Shown: positions 25,484 to 33,500 of the stretch, piece by piece
How the letters are laid out: each line of letters begins with the position of its first letter
Position numbering within the stretch: position 1 is the first letter of the stretch
Assembly (NCBI GenBank): GCA_021390615.1
Contig: JAJEJU010000023.1
Coordinates: 186,001 to 250,000, forward strand
Direction: 5' to 3'
DNA from: Rhodanobacteraceae bacterium ZG21-1
GTDB taxonomy: Bacteria; Pseudomonadota; Gammaproteobacteria; Xanthomonadales; Rhodanobacteraceae
DNA: 64,000 nt
Position numbers and translations under genes: made by a program
The notes under the pieces: generated by a model
What the model saw: the letters and a program-made list of their open reading frames with translations, nothing else
What the model was told of the DNA's origin: nothing
The model's database searches: none

Positions 25484-26115
25484 GCTCCGCCTCCCGCGTG
25501 CGCAGCGGACGCCGCCGCGCGCGCCTGCCGCACGTAGCCGGTGACGGTGAACTGCACCTCCAGCGGCGCGACCGCGCCGTTGGGAGCGGCTACCGGGTTG
25601 CGGTAGATGCTGAGGTCGTCGATGAACAGATAAGGCGTCCCTTGTTCGAGGTCGTGCAGCACGGCCGCCAGCGGCTGTACGTCGCAACGCATGCCGATGT
25701 TGACCGCGGCCCTGCGGTAGGGTTCGCTGTCGCTGGCCGGCGGATCGGGCACCGCCATCTTCTGGGTCACCTCGCAGTTGCCGCCCTGCGGGTGCGCCTG
25801 CACCACATTGACCACCTTGTCCATCAGGCTGGCCGCGGCGGTATTCACGTCGTCCTCCGGCAGGAAGGCCGCATCGGAAGCCTGCCCCTCGCCCAGCGTG
25901 GCCAGGCGCTTCTGCAGCGCCGGCTTGTCGGCGATGGCGGCGGCGTAGCGGCTCTGCACGTCGCGCAGCTCGTCCATCTGATCGGCGATGCCGCGCAGCG
26001 GGGCGACGAACCACCAGTGCAGCAGCACGAAATAGCCCAGCACCAGCGCCAGCAGCACCAGCAGGATCGCTGCGATGCGGCTCTCCGCCGGCTTCATCGG
26101 CTTGAAGCCCTTCAT
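25480..26115 (-). CDS. gspM: Type II secretion platform protein GspM (XpsM)
   Basis: 211 residues. There is a single transmembrane helix near the N terminus (AAILLVLLALVLGYFVLLHWW), then a coiled segment (GIADQMDELRDVQSRYAAAI) and a ferredoxin-like periplasmic domain (AAVLHDLEQGTPYLFIDDLSI). GspM pairs with GspL in the inner-membrane platform. The start overlaps the gspL stop (ATGA at 26112-26115). Sequence similarity to classical GspM is low, so the call rests partly on position and topology. Confidence 0.85.
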   Translation of the reverse strand: MKGFKPMKPAESRIAAILLVLLALVLGYFVLLHWWFVAPLRGIADQMDELRDVQSRYAAAIADKPALQKRLATLGEGQASDAAFLPEDDVNTAAASLMDKVVNVVQAHPQGGNCEVTQKMAVPDPPASDSEPYRRAAVNIGMRCDVQPLAAVLHDLEQGTPYLFIDDLSIYRNPVAAPNGAVAPLEVQFTVTGYVRQARAAASAAHAGGGA

Positions 26116-27278
26116 GGCGCGCCGCCTCCTGCGGAAGCCGCTGCGGCGGGCTTGCCGGCGGCGGCCGGCTTGCGCAACTGGGCGACCATGTAGAAACGCT
26201 CCTTGTTGGTCACCGGATCGCGCTGGATGGTGCCCTGGAAATTGGCCCCGCTGAACAAAGTGGAGCCCTTCAAGGCATCGATCAGGGCGGAGGCCTGCGG
26301 GCTCTGCCCCTGGAAGCCGAGCTGGCCGCTGTTGTCGATGCTGAGGCGCTCCAGCGAGGCGGTCAGCGGCAGCCGCCGGGTGAGATCCTGCAGCACGTCG
26401 AGCACGGACACCGTGTCGCGCTTGCGCTGGGTGAGGAAGCCGGCCGCGCCGGCATGATCGAGCAGACGCTGGCGCAAGGCGGCAACCTGCTGCGCCTCGC
26501 TGCGCATCGCTTCCACCTGGGACTGCATGGAGGCCAGCGCGGCGGCGCGATTGTTCACCCACTGCTGCAGCGCCAGCACCAGCAGCACCACCGCGGCCGC
26601 GGCCAGCCCCAGGTTCAGGCGACGCCGCGGCGACACGCGCTTGGGCAATTGCTCCGGCGGCAGCAGGTTCACGCCGAGGCGTTGATTGCCTTCGGCCAGA
26701 TCGGCGGCATCCACCGCAATGCCCAGCTCGACCAGGCGCGCCAGCAGCGCATCCAGGCGCGCGCGCGGCACCACCACCAGCTCGGCCCAGAAGCGTCCGG
26801 CCGGCGCCGGCTGCGCCAGTTCGCGCACCGCGTAATGCACCTGCGCGGCACGGAACGGCGTCTGCCGATCCATCTCGTAGGAAACCACCTGACGCAGATT
26901 GTCGTGCGCCGCCGCCGGCAGCTGCAGGCTACGGCGCAGGGCTTCGGCGGCGGGCAGGCACAACGCCAGCCGCACGTCCTCGCGATCGGTGCCGTTCAGC
27001 GCGCCCTGCAGGGCCACCTGCTGCAGGCGCGCGTCGATGCCGTCTTCCCAGTGCGCCAGCTCGGCGTCTTGTCCCGCGCGCCGCACCGACCAGGTGTCGC
27101 CGTTGCGCTCGAGCACGTACCAGATCGCGCCGCCGCCGAACAGCTGCTGCCAGCGCGTCGGCAACAGCGCGCGCAGCTCGCCGCCCCACCAGGCGAAGAA
27201 CTTCGGCAACGGCGAGCCGCGCCAGACGCGCCGCGCGCGTTCCAGCTGCGGACGCAGCGACTGCAGAGCACTGCTCAT
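26112..27278 (-). CDS. gspL: Type II secretion platform protein GspL (XpsL)
   Basis: 388 residues. The cytoplasmic N-terminal part has an actin-like fold remnant (LALCLPAAEALRRSLQLP, VVSYEMDRQTPF). A transmembrane helix lies near residue 225 (LGLAAAAVVLLVLALQQWV), followed by a coiled-coil and a PilN-like periplasmic domain (LDVLQDLTRRLPLTASLERLSIDNSG). GspL docks the ATPase GspE to the membrane. Start and stop overlap the neighbouring genes by 4 bp. Confidence 0.88.
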   Translation of the reverse strand: MSSALQSLRPQLERARRVWRGSPLPKFFAWWGGELRALLPTRWQQLFGGGAIWYVLERNGDTWSVRRAGQDAELAHWEDGIDARLQQVALQGALNGTDREDVRLALCLPAAEALRRSLQLPAAAHDNLRQVVSYEMDRQTPFRAAQVHYAVRELAQPAPAGRFWAELVVVPRARLDALLARLVELGIAVDAADLAEGNQRLGVNLLPPEQLPKRVSPRRRLNLGLAAAAVVLLVLALQQWVNNRAAALASMQSQVEAMRSEAQQVAALRQRLLDHAGAAGFLTQRKRDTVSVLDVLQDLTRRLPLTASLERLSIDNSGQLGFQGQSPQASALIDALKGSTLFSGANFQGTIQRDPVTNKERFYMVAQLRKPAAAGKPAAAASAGGGAP

Positions 27279-28159
27279 TCCCCGTCACCCTCCTGCCAAC
27301 GCAGCACCGCATAGGGCTGCGCACCCGATCTGGCTCCGCGCAAGCGAATCGTGGCACGCAGCACTGCGCGCGTTCCGTCCGCGAGGGTCGCCTCCGACCG
27401 GATACTATGCGTTACTCCCCCGCCAGCGGCTAGACCCAAGCCCGGCTGACCGTTCTGTCCGTTCATGCGCGCCGCCATCATTTGCTGCGCATGCGCCTGG
27501 TCGATGCCCGGAATCGCCAGCAAGGCCTGCAGCGGCGCCGTGCTCGGGTTCGGGCTGTCGCGACCGGACCAGATCGTGAGTACCGGCGCGAGCGTGCGGT
27601 ACATCACAGGATCCATGCCGACCACCAGCTGCAATTCCTCGATGCTGGCGAACGGGCCGTGGCGCGGACCGTAGTCGAGGCCCGCCGCGGTATAGGCATG
27701 CGCCTGCTGTTGCTGCTGCTCGGCACCCAGGCCGAAGCTGCGCCAGTCCATCACCGCCTGAGCCAGCGTATGCGCGCGATTCTGGTTCGCGCCTGCGTTG
27801 CGGAACATCTGCTCGAGCACCGGCTGCGAGGCGCTGTTGAGATCGACCTTGCCGCTTTCGTCGATCAGGCTGACGGTCACGCTGGCGTCATCGAACTTGA
27901 ACGGATAGCTGCGGCCGTCGCTGATCCAGCGCTGCTCGGCGCGCGGATCCTGCAGGCCGTAGATCGCGCGCATCAAGCCCGCCTGCGCGGCGTAATAGGC
28001 GCGCGTCTCGCCGTACTCGTAGCGCGCCTGCAAGGCTTCGGTGCGCGCCATCATGGCGTAGCCGCCGAGCAGGATCGCCAGCAGCGTGCAGGCCCACATC
28101 ACCAGCAGCAGGGCCATGCCGCGCTGCGCGCCGCGCAGCGATGTCGGTGCGCGCCTCAT
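27275..28159 (-). CDS. gspK: Type II secretion minor pseudopilin GspK (XpsK)
   Basis: 294 residues. The N-terminal prepilin-like helix is RGMALLLVMWACTLLAILLGGY; like other GspK proteins it lacks the glutamate at +5. The large globular part includes SGKVDLNSASQPVLEQMF, SIEELQLVVGMDP and LLAIPGIDQAHAQQMM, the SAM-like helical repeats of this family. GspK caps the pseudopilus tip with GspI and GspJ. It overlaps gspJ by 4 bp. Confidence 0.92.
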   Translation of the reverse strand: MRRAPTSLRGAQRGMALLLVMWACTLLAILLGGYAMMARTEALQARYEYGETRAYYAAQAGLMRAIYGLQDPRAEQRWISDGRSYPFKFDDASVTVSLIDESGKVDLNSASQPVLEQMFRNAGANQNRAHTLAQAVMDWRSFGLGAEQQQQQAHAYTAAGLDYGPRHGPFASIEELQLVVGMDPVMYRTLAPVLTIWSGRDSPNPSTAPLQALLAIPGIDQAHAQQMMAARMNGQNGQPGLGLAAGGGVTHSIRSEATLADGTRAVLRATIRLRGARSGAQPYAVLRWQEGDGE

Positions 28160-28836
28160 CGCTGAATATTCCGGCGCAGGCCGCGCAGCAGATCAGTCGC
28201 GCCCTGGTTGGCGCTGGGATCGACGCGCAGCGGAATCTTCATCGACGGCCACTCGGCCTGGCCTTTCAAGTCCAGTTCGATGCTGACCAGGGCCGGCAGA
28301 CGACGGCCGTCCGGCCAGTCGGTGAGCCAGTCGCCGGCCATGCCGCGCTCGTCCAGCCCGCGATAACTGAAGTGGCCGCTGCGGATACCGTCCAGCAGCA
28401 CTTCCGGATGGCCCAGCGGCTGCGGCTGACTGCCGTCCGGCGGCAGCATGGCGAAGCTTGCCTCGAGGCGCAGATCGCCGCCGTCGCCCTTCACCAGCTG
28501 CAGTCGCTGCAGTTGCACGCCGAGCTTGCCCAGATAGCCGGGCATGGTGGCGGCGTAGCGCATCTCGTGCTCGGTGCCGCTGAAATACAGGTTGTCGCCG
28601 CCGTCGTTCTGCGCGATCGGCACCGCCATGCTCTGCGCCAGTTCGCGACGCAGGAACTGCTGCACCGCGCGGATCTGGTCCAGCCGGCCGATCAACGCCT
28701 GGCCGGAGCTCACGGTATGCGTGGTGGTCTGCAGGCCGGCATAGATCGCGAGCATCAGCAGCGACAGCAGCACCAGCACGGCCAGCACCTCGAGCAAGGT
28801 GAAGCCGGCCTCGAGCCTGTTCGCCCGCGTCTTCAT
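28156..28836 (-). CDS. gspJ: Type II secretion minor pseudopilin GspJ (XpsJ)
   Basis: 226 residues from the ATG at 28836, which overlaps the gspI stop (ATGA). The prepilin motif AGFTLLEVLAVLVLLSLLMLAIY is at residues 10-32, with cleavage after G11. The body contains DQIRAVQQFLRRELAQSM, typical of GspJ. It belongs to the tip complex of the pseudopilus. The frame remains open upstream but within gspI, so I do not use the longer form. Confidence 0.9.
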   Translation of the reverse strand: MKTRANRLEAGFTLLEVLAVLVLLSLLMLAIYAGLQTTTHTVSSGQALIGRLDQIRAVQQFLRRELAQSMAVPIAQNDGGDNLYFSGTEHEMRYAATMPGYLGKLGVQLQRLQLVKGDGGDLRLEASFAMLPPDGSQPQPLGHPEVLLDGIRSGHFSYRGLDERGMAGDWLTDWPDGRRLPALVSIELDLKGQAEWPSMKIPLRVDPSANQGATDLLRGLRRNIQR

Positions 28837-29258
28837 GAGGGCGAGCCCGGCAGGTTCGGCGTCGCCGCGCGCAGGGTGCTGAAGCGGGCGTGGCGCTCGT
28901 TCGGGGCCTGCCCCCACAGCACGTCGACATCGAGCCGGTACAGCTGCACCGGCGTCTGCTCGCCGCTGCCTGACGGCGTCGCCTGCGTCACCGACATATG
29001 CCAGCGATACTGCTGATCGAAGCGCCCCTCGCTGTCGCCGGTGTGGATCGGCTCCAGCACGAAGCTGCTGTCCAGCAGCCCGCGTGCGAGCAGGGCGGCG
29101 CGATCGCGCTGGGCCGCCTGACTGGTCAGCCGCGAGGCACCACCGAGCACCTGCAGCAGTGCGGTGAAAGCCAGGGCCAGCAGCAGGATCGCCGCGATCA
29201 TCTCGATCAGGCTGAAACCGCGCGATCCACGCACGCCTCGGCAGACCGGCCGTTTCAT
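28833..29258 (-). CDS. gspI: Type II secretion minor pseudopilin GspI (XpsI)
   Basis: 141 residues starting MKRPVCRGVRGSRGFSLIEM. The prepilin cleavage site is after G14, followed by the hydrophobic helix IAAILLLALAFTALLQVLGG. GspI nucleates the pseudopilus tip. The start at 29258 overlaps the gspH stop by 4 bp; the frame extends further upstream only into gspH. Confidence 0.88.
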   Translation of the reverse strand: MKRPVCRGVRGSRGFSLIEMIAAILLLALAFTALLQVLGGASRLTSQAAQRDRAALLARGLLDSSFVLEPIHTGDSEGRFDQQYRWHMSVTQATPSGSGEQTPVQLYRLDVDVLWGQAPNERHARFSTLRAATPNLPGSPS

Positions 29259-29716
29259 TGCGTCACCACGCTGACCGCGCCGGTGAGCCAGGACACATTG
29301 ACGTGCCACTCGCGCTGGCCGCGGCGCAAGGTGATGCGGCCGCCGGTGGAGCTGCCGTCCGGGTAGAAGCGGATGCGCCCGGTGTGCTCGTTCGGCTGGT
29401 CTTCCTTGGCGCTGGAAATGCCCAGGCCCATGCCTTGCGGCAGCACCACATCGCGCCCGTCGGCGCCACGGTAGGTGGCGGCGCGGATGTCCAGGTCGAA
29501 CACTTGCTCGTGGCTTTTCACGATGGCCTGCGCGCGCGTCGCGCGCAGCGCCGCGGCCAGCTCGCTGCTGGCCGCGTTGTAGCGTGCGCTGGTCAGGCCC
29601 TGGGTCACCGACACCGCCACTGCGGCGGTGATGACGGCAATCAACAGGATCACCACCAGCATTTCCAGCAGGGTGAATCCCGCCGCGCGCCGCCCGCGTG
29701 GCCCGAGGCCGTTCAT
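29255..29716 (-). CDS. gspH: Type II secretion minor pseudopilin GspH (XpsH)
   Basis: 153 residues. The prepilin motif is AAGFTLLEMLVVILLIAVIT, cleaved after G13. The rest has the GspH beta-sheet features: SSELAAALRATRAQAIVKSHEQVFDLDI, RIRFYPDGSSTGGRITLRRG. It links the tip complex with the GspG shaft. It lies 25 bp after gspG and overlaps gspI. Confidence 0.9.
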   Translation of the reverse strand: MNGLGPRGRRAAGFTLLEMLVVILLIAVITAAVAVSVTQGLTSARYNAASSELAAALRATRAQAIVKSHEQVFDLDIRAATYRGADGRDVVLPQGMGLGISSAKEDQPNEHTGRIRFYPDGSSTGGRITLRRGQREWHVNVSWLTGAVSVVTQ

Positions 29717-29741
29717 AGCGGCGCGCCCTTCACGTCCGGGC

Positions 29742-30179
29742 CTACTGCCAGTTGCCGACGTCGGCGTTGTAGTCGGTGCCGCCGGGCTGGCCGTCCTGAC
29801 CGTAGAAGATCAGGTCGTAGTTGCCGTGGTCGCCGGGGTACTTGTAGCCGAAGTCGTGGCCCCAGGGATCCTTCAGCTGCGACGCCTTGGCGTACGGGCC
29901 ATGCCAGTTCGGCGCATTGGCCGGCTTGCTCACCAGGTCCTGCAGCTGCTGCGGCGGCGTGTTGTTGTCCAGCGCGTAGCTGTCGACGGCCTGGCTCAGC
30001 GTGGTCAGCTGGGTCTTGCCGGCGCCGTACTTGCCCTTGTCGACGTTGCCGGCGACCTGGCGCACCACGATGGTGGCCACGATGCCGATCAGCACGATCA
30101 CCGCGAGCATTTCCAGCAGGGTGAAGCCGGCCGTCTGGCGGTGGCGGATGGGCCGGTACGAGGTGGATGGGTCACGCAT
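29742..30179 (-). CDS. gspG: Type II secretion major pseudopilin GspG (XpsG)
   Basis: 145 residues from the ATG at 30179 (MRDPSTSYRP). The prepilin motif is AGFTLLEMLAVIVLIGIVAT with cleavage after G18. The conserved calcium-site and C-terminal region is clear: LKDPWGHDFGYKYPGDHGNYDLIFYGQDGQPGGTDYNADVGNW. GspG is the main subunit of the periplasmic piston. In-frame ATGs upstream exist but would extend into the 62-bp gap after gspF with no gain in similarity. Confidence 0.94.
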   Translation of the reverse strand: MRDPSTSYRPIRHRQTAGFTLLEMLAVIVLIGIVATIVVRQVAGNVDKGKYGAGKTQLTTLSQAVDSYALDNNTPPQQLQDLVSKPANAPNWHGPYAKASQLKDPWGHDFGYKYPGDHGNYDLIFYGQDGQPGGTDYNADVGNWQ

Positions 30180-30241
30180 GGCAGCAGCCTCTGGAGATCG
30201 GTGAGGAAAATGTGGAGGACGCATGGATGGGACAACGCCGC

Positions 30242-31459
30242 TCATTGAATGTTGCTTGTGAGACTGAGCAATGGCAGCAGGATTGCCGCCATGATGACCG
30301 CTACCAACACGGTCATCACGATGGTCAGCGCCGGCACCAGGGCGGCCAGCAGGCGGTCGATCGCCCGCTTGCTCTCCACCTCGAAGGTATCGGCCACCTT
30401 CAGCAGCATGGTGTCGAGCTGACCGGCCTCCTCGCCCACCTGCACCATCTGGATCGCCAGTCGCGGAAAGCGCTGGGTCTGCGCCAGCGACAGGCTCAGC
30501 CCGTTGCCCTCCTTGACCTGCTCGGCCGCCTGGCCCAGCGATTCGTCCAGCGCACGGTTGCCGGTGACCTGGCGCGCGATCAGCAGCGAGGACAGCAGCG
30601 GCACGCCGTTCTTCAGCAAGGTGCCCAGGGTGCGCGCGATGCGCGCCGTCTCGATCTTCAGCACCAGCGGGCCGAGCACGCGCATGCTCAGCAGGCGCGA
30701 GTGCCAGGCCAGCCGCTGCACCGGGTCGCGCAGGCGCGCGCGCCACGCGGCGGTGCCGCCGACCAGCACCAGCACCACCAGCCACCACCAGTCCTTGAAG
30801 AAATTGCCCACCGCCAGCACCGCCGAGGTGATCCACGGGATCGGCACCTGCATGTCCTGGAAGATCGGCACGAACTGCGGCACCACATAGGCCAGCAGCA
30901 GCACCAGTGAACCGACCACGCCGACCAGCAGGAAGGCCGGGTAGATCAGTGCGTTGATTACGCTGCCGCGCAGCTGCTGGGCGCGCTCGAGGTATTCGGC
31001 CAGGCGACGCAGGGTGTCTTCCAGCGAGCCGCCGGCCTCGCCGGCGCGCACCAGGCTGATGTACAGCTTGGGGAAGACGCCGTGCTCTTCTTCCAGCGCC
31101 TGCGACAGCGGGGTGCCGCCGCGCACGCGGTCGCGCACGCGCTCGACCAGCTTCTTGGCGCGTTCGCCCTCGGGCAGGTCGAGCAGAATGCCCAGCGCGC
31201 GGTCCAGCGGCTGGCCGGCGCCGAGCAAGGTGGCCAGCTGATGGGTGAAGAGGGCCAGCTGTTCGCCGGCGAACGGTCCACGCCGAAACAGGCCGGACAG
31301 CCCGCCGCCGCCGCCGGCCTGGTCGGCCGGCAGCGCCTCCAGCGGCGTGTGGCCCTGGTCCTGCAGGCGGCCGATCACGTCGTCGACGCTGGCGGCCTCC
31401 ATCTCGCCTTGCAGGATTTCGCCGGCACTGCTGATGGCGCGGTAGTGGAATTGGCTCAT
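30242..31459 (-). CDS. gspF: Type II secretion inner-membrane protein GspF (XpsF)
   Basis: 405 residues, the family's usual length. It has two GspF cytoplasmic helical domains (ALFTHQLATLLGAGQPLDRAL, then RIARTLGTLLKNGVPLLSSLLIA) and three transmembrane helices (about residues 170, 220 and 375). Conserved blocks are YISLVRAGEAGGSLEDTLRRLAEYLE and MVQVGEEAGQLDTMLLKVADTFE. It is the core membrane protein of the assembly platform, working with GspE and GspL. Confidence 0.95.
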   Translation of the reverse strand: MSQFHYRAISSAGEILQGEMEAASVDDVIGRLQDQGHTPLEALPADQAGGGGGLSGLFRRGPFAGEQLALFTHQLATLLGAGQPLDRALGILLDLPEGERAKKLVERVRDRVRGGTPLSQALEEEHGVFPKLYISLVRAGEAGGSLEDTLRRLAEYLERAQQLRGSVINALIYPAFLLVGVVGSLVLLLAYVVPQFVPIFQDMQVPIPWITSAVLAVGNFFKDWWWLVVLVLVGGTAAWRARLRDPVQRLAWHSRLLSMRVLGPLVLKIETARIARTLGTLLKNGVPLLSSLLIARQVTGNRALDESLGQAAEQVKEGNGLSLSLAQTQRFPRLAIQMVQVGEEAGQLDTMLLKVADTFEVESKRAIDRLLAALVPALTIVMTVLVAVIMAAILLPLLSLTSNIQ

Positions 31460-31579
31460 GCGGGAAGATGGAGATAGTTGGCGGATAGCGAGATGACGGC
31501 GGCCTGCGCCGTCGCCTGCCTACCCGTCATCTGAAAACGTTGGCCGCCGCCAGTTCCCCCCGAGTGAGCATCACGCCGT

Positions 31580-33313
31580 TCAGTTTTCCTGCGTGACACG
31601 CAACACCTCCTCGAGGGTGGTGATGCCCGCCACCGACTTGGCGATGCCGTCCTCGTACATCGTGCGCATGCCCTCGGCGCGCGCCAGCCGCTCGATCTCG
31701 CCGGCGTCGGCGCGCTGCATCACCAGGCGGCGCAGCGGATCGCTCATCACCAGGAACTCCATGATGGCGCGGCGGCCGCGGTAGCCGGTGGGATTGGCCG
31801 CGCTGCTGCCAGGCTTCCATAAACGGATCGGCCGCTCGTCGGTGTACTTGTGCAGCTCGAACTGCTCGATCACCTCGGGCAGCGCCTCGTAGGGAGTCGC
31901 GGTTTCCGGATCCAGCCGGCGCACCAGACGCTGCGCCAGGATGCCGTTCACGGTCGAGCCGAGCAGGTAGTCCTCCACACCCATGTCGAGCAGGCGGGTG
32001 ATGCCGCCTGCGGCGCTGTTGGTGTGCAGGGTGGACAGCACCAAGTGGCCGGTGAGCGCGGACTGGATGGCGATGCGGCAGGTTTCCAGATCGCGCATTT
32101 CGCCGATCATGATCACGTCCGGGTCCTGGCGCACGATGGAGCGCAGGGCGCCGGCGAAATCCAGGCCGATCTGCGGCTTCACCTGGATCTGGTTGATGCC
32201 TTCGATCTGGTATTCGACCGGGTCTTCCACCGTGATGATCTTCACGTCGGGCGTGTTGATCTTGGACAGCGCGGTGTACAGCGTGGTGGTCTTGCCCGAG
32301 CCGGTGGGGCCGGTGACCAGCAGGATGCCGTGCGGGCGCTCCAGCACGTCGACGAAGCGCGACTGGAAGTTGTCGGTGAAGCCCAGCGTGGCGAAATCGA
32401 ACACCACCGATTCGCGATCCAGGATACGCATCACCACCGACTCGCCGAAGCTGGTCGGCACGGTGGACACGCGCAGGTCCAGCTCCTTGCCCTGCACGCG
32501 CAACTGGATGCGGCCGTCCTGCGGCAGGCGGCGCTCGGCGATGTTGAGCTTGGCCATGATCTTCACGCGCGAGATCACCGCCGCGGTGGAACTGGACGGC
32601 GGCGCCTCCACTTCGTGCAGCACGCCGTCGATGCGGTAGCGCACCTTCAGGTGATTCTCGAACGGCTCGATGTGCACGTCCGAGGCGCGCTGCTCGACCG
32701 CGCGCTGCAGGATCAGGTTGACCAGGCGGATCACCGGCGCCTCGGAGGCGAGGTCGCGCAGGTGCTCGACGTCGTCCTCGATCGCCGCACTGCCGTCCAG
32801 GCTCTCCACGATGCTGCCCATCGCCGAGCGACCCTGGCCGTAATAACGTTCGATCAGGTCGTCGACCTCGGAGCGCAGGCCCACCCGCAGGGTCACCGCC
32901 CGGCCCGCGGCCAGCTCCACCGCCTGCGGCGGATACGGATCGGCCGGATCGGCCACCAGCAGGCCCAGCGCGTCGTTCTCGATGCGCACCGGCACCACGT
33001 GATACTGCTTCAGGAAGCGCGGCGACAGCTCCAGCTCGGCCGGCGGCAGCTCCGGCGCGTCGCGCGCGGCCAGCAGCGGCACCTGCAGCAGCTCCGACCA
33101 GGCATCGGCCAGATCGCGCTCGGAGACCAGGCCCAGCCGCGCCATCAGCGCGGTCAGGGTGCCTTCCGGCGATTCCTCGTGCAGGCGGCGCGCACGCCCC
33201 AGGTCGCTGTCCTTCAAACGGCCACGCGCCACCAGCAGCGCGCATACCGCCGCTTCACGCTCGCCTACCGTCGTCGGCACCACGCCGGCTTCCGGCTTCA
33301 ACGCTGCCGACAT
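31580..33313 (-). CDS. gspE: Type II secretion ATPase GspE (XpsE)
   Basis: 577 residues from the ATG at 33313 (MSAALKPEAG), preceded by AGGGAG. N1E/N2E domains (SERDLADAWSELLQVPLL, LELSPRFLKQYHVVPVR) are followed by the ATPase core. Walker A is GPTGSGKTTTLY (about 335), with an Asp box, Walker B GEMRDLETCRIA and the His box LVLSTLHTNSAAG. It powers pseudopilus assembly. Oddly, between QRLVRRL and GYRGR the usual four-cysteine zinc site of GspE is missing: there are no cysteines in that stretch. It is the first gene of the operon. Confidence 0.95.
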   Translation of the reverse strand: MSAALKPEAGVVPTTVGEREAAVCALLVARGRLKDSDLGRARRLHEESPEGTLTALMARLGLVSERDLADAWSELLQVPLLAARDAPELPPAELELSPRFLKQYHVVPVRIENDALGLLVADPADPYPPQAVELAAGRAVTLRVGLRSEVDDLIERYYGQGRSAMGSIVESLDGSAAIEDDVEHLRDLASEAPVIRLVNLILQRAVEQRASDVHIEPFENHLKVRYRIDGVLHEVEAPPSSSTAAVISRVKIMAKLNIAERRLPQDGRIQLRVQGKELDLRVSTVPTSFGESVVMRILDRESVVFDFATLGFTDNFQSRFVDVLERPHGILLVTGPTGSGKTTTLYTALSKINTPDVKIITVEDPVEYQIEGINQIQVKPQIGLDFAGALRSIVRQDPDVIMIGEMRDLETCRIAIQSALTGHLVLSTLHTNSAAGGITRLLDMGVEDYLLGSTVNGILAQRLVRRLDPETATPYEALPEVIEQFELHKYTDERPIRLWKPGSSAANPTGYRGRRAIMEFLVMSDPLRRLVMQRADAGEIERLARAEGMRTMYEDGIAKSVAGITTLEEVLRVTQEN

Positions 33314-33442
33314 GCCACCACTCCCTCTCATCATCCCGCCCGCCCATGCCGGAAGGCATCGCGGCCCATGAATCCCATTGGTAGCACATCCCGCGCACGG
33401 CTGGCGAGCCGGCCCGCTGGCGCCGTTATCTGGCGCACAATT

Positions 33443-33473
33443 AAAAAAGCCGGCGCCCAGGATGGACGCCGGC
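33443..33473 (-). terminator. Intrinsic terminator of the autotransporter gene
   Basis: Read on the minus strand, GCCGGCG and CGCCGGC form a 7-bp stem and are followed by six T. It lies 28 bases past the autotransporter stop. Confidence 0.88.
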
Positions 33474-33500
33474 CGTGCCGAAGCGCGCCGCAGCCGGTGC

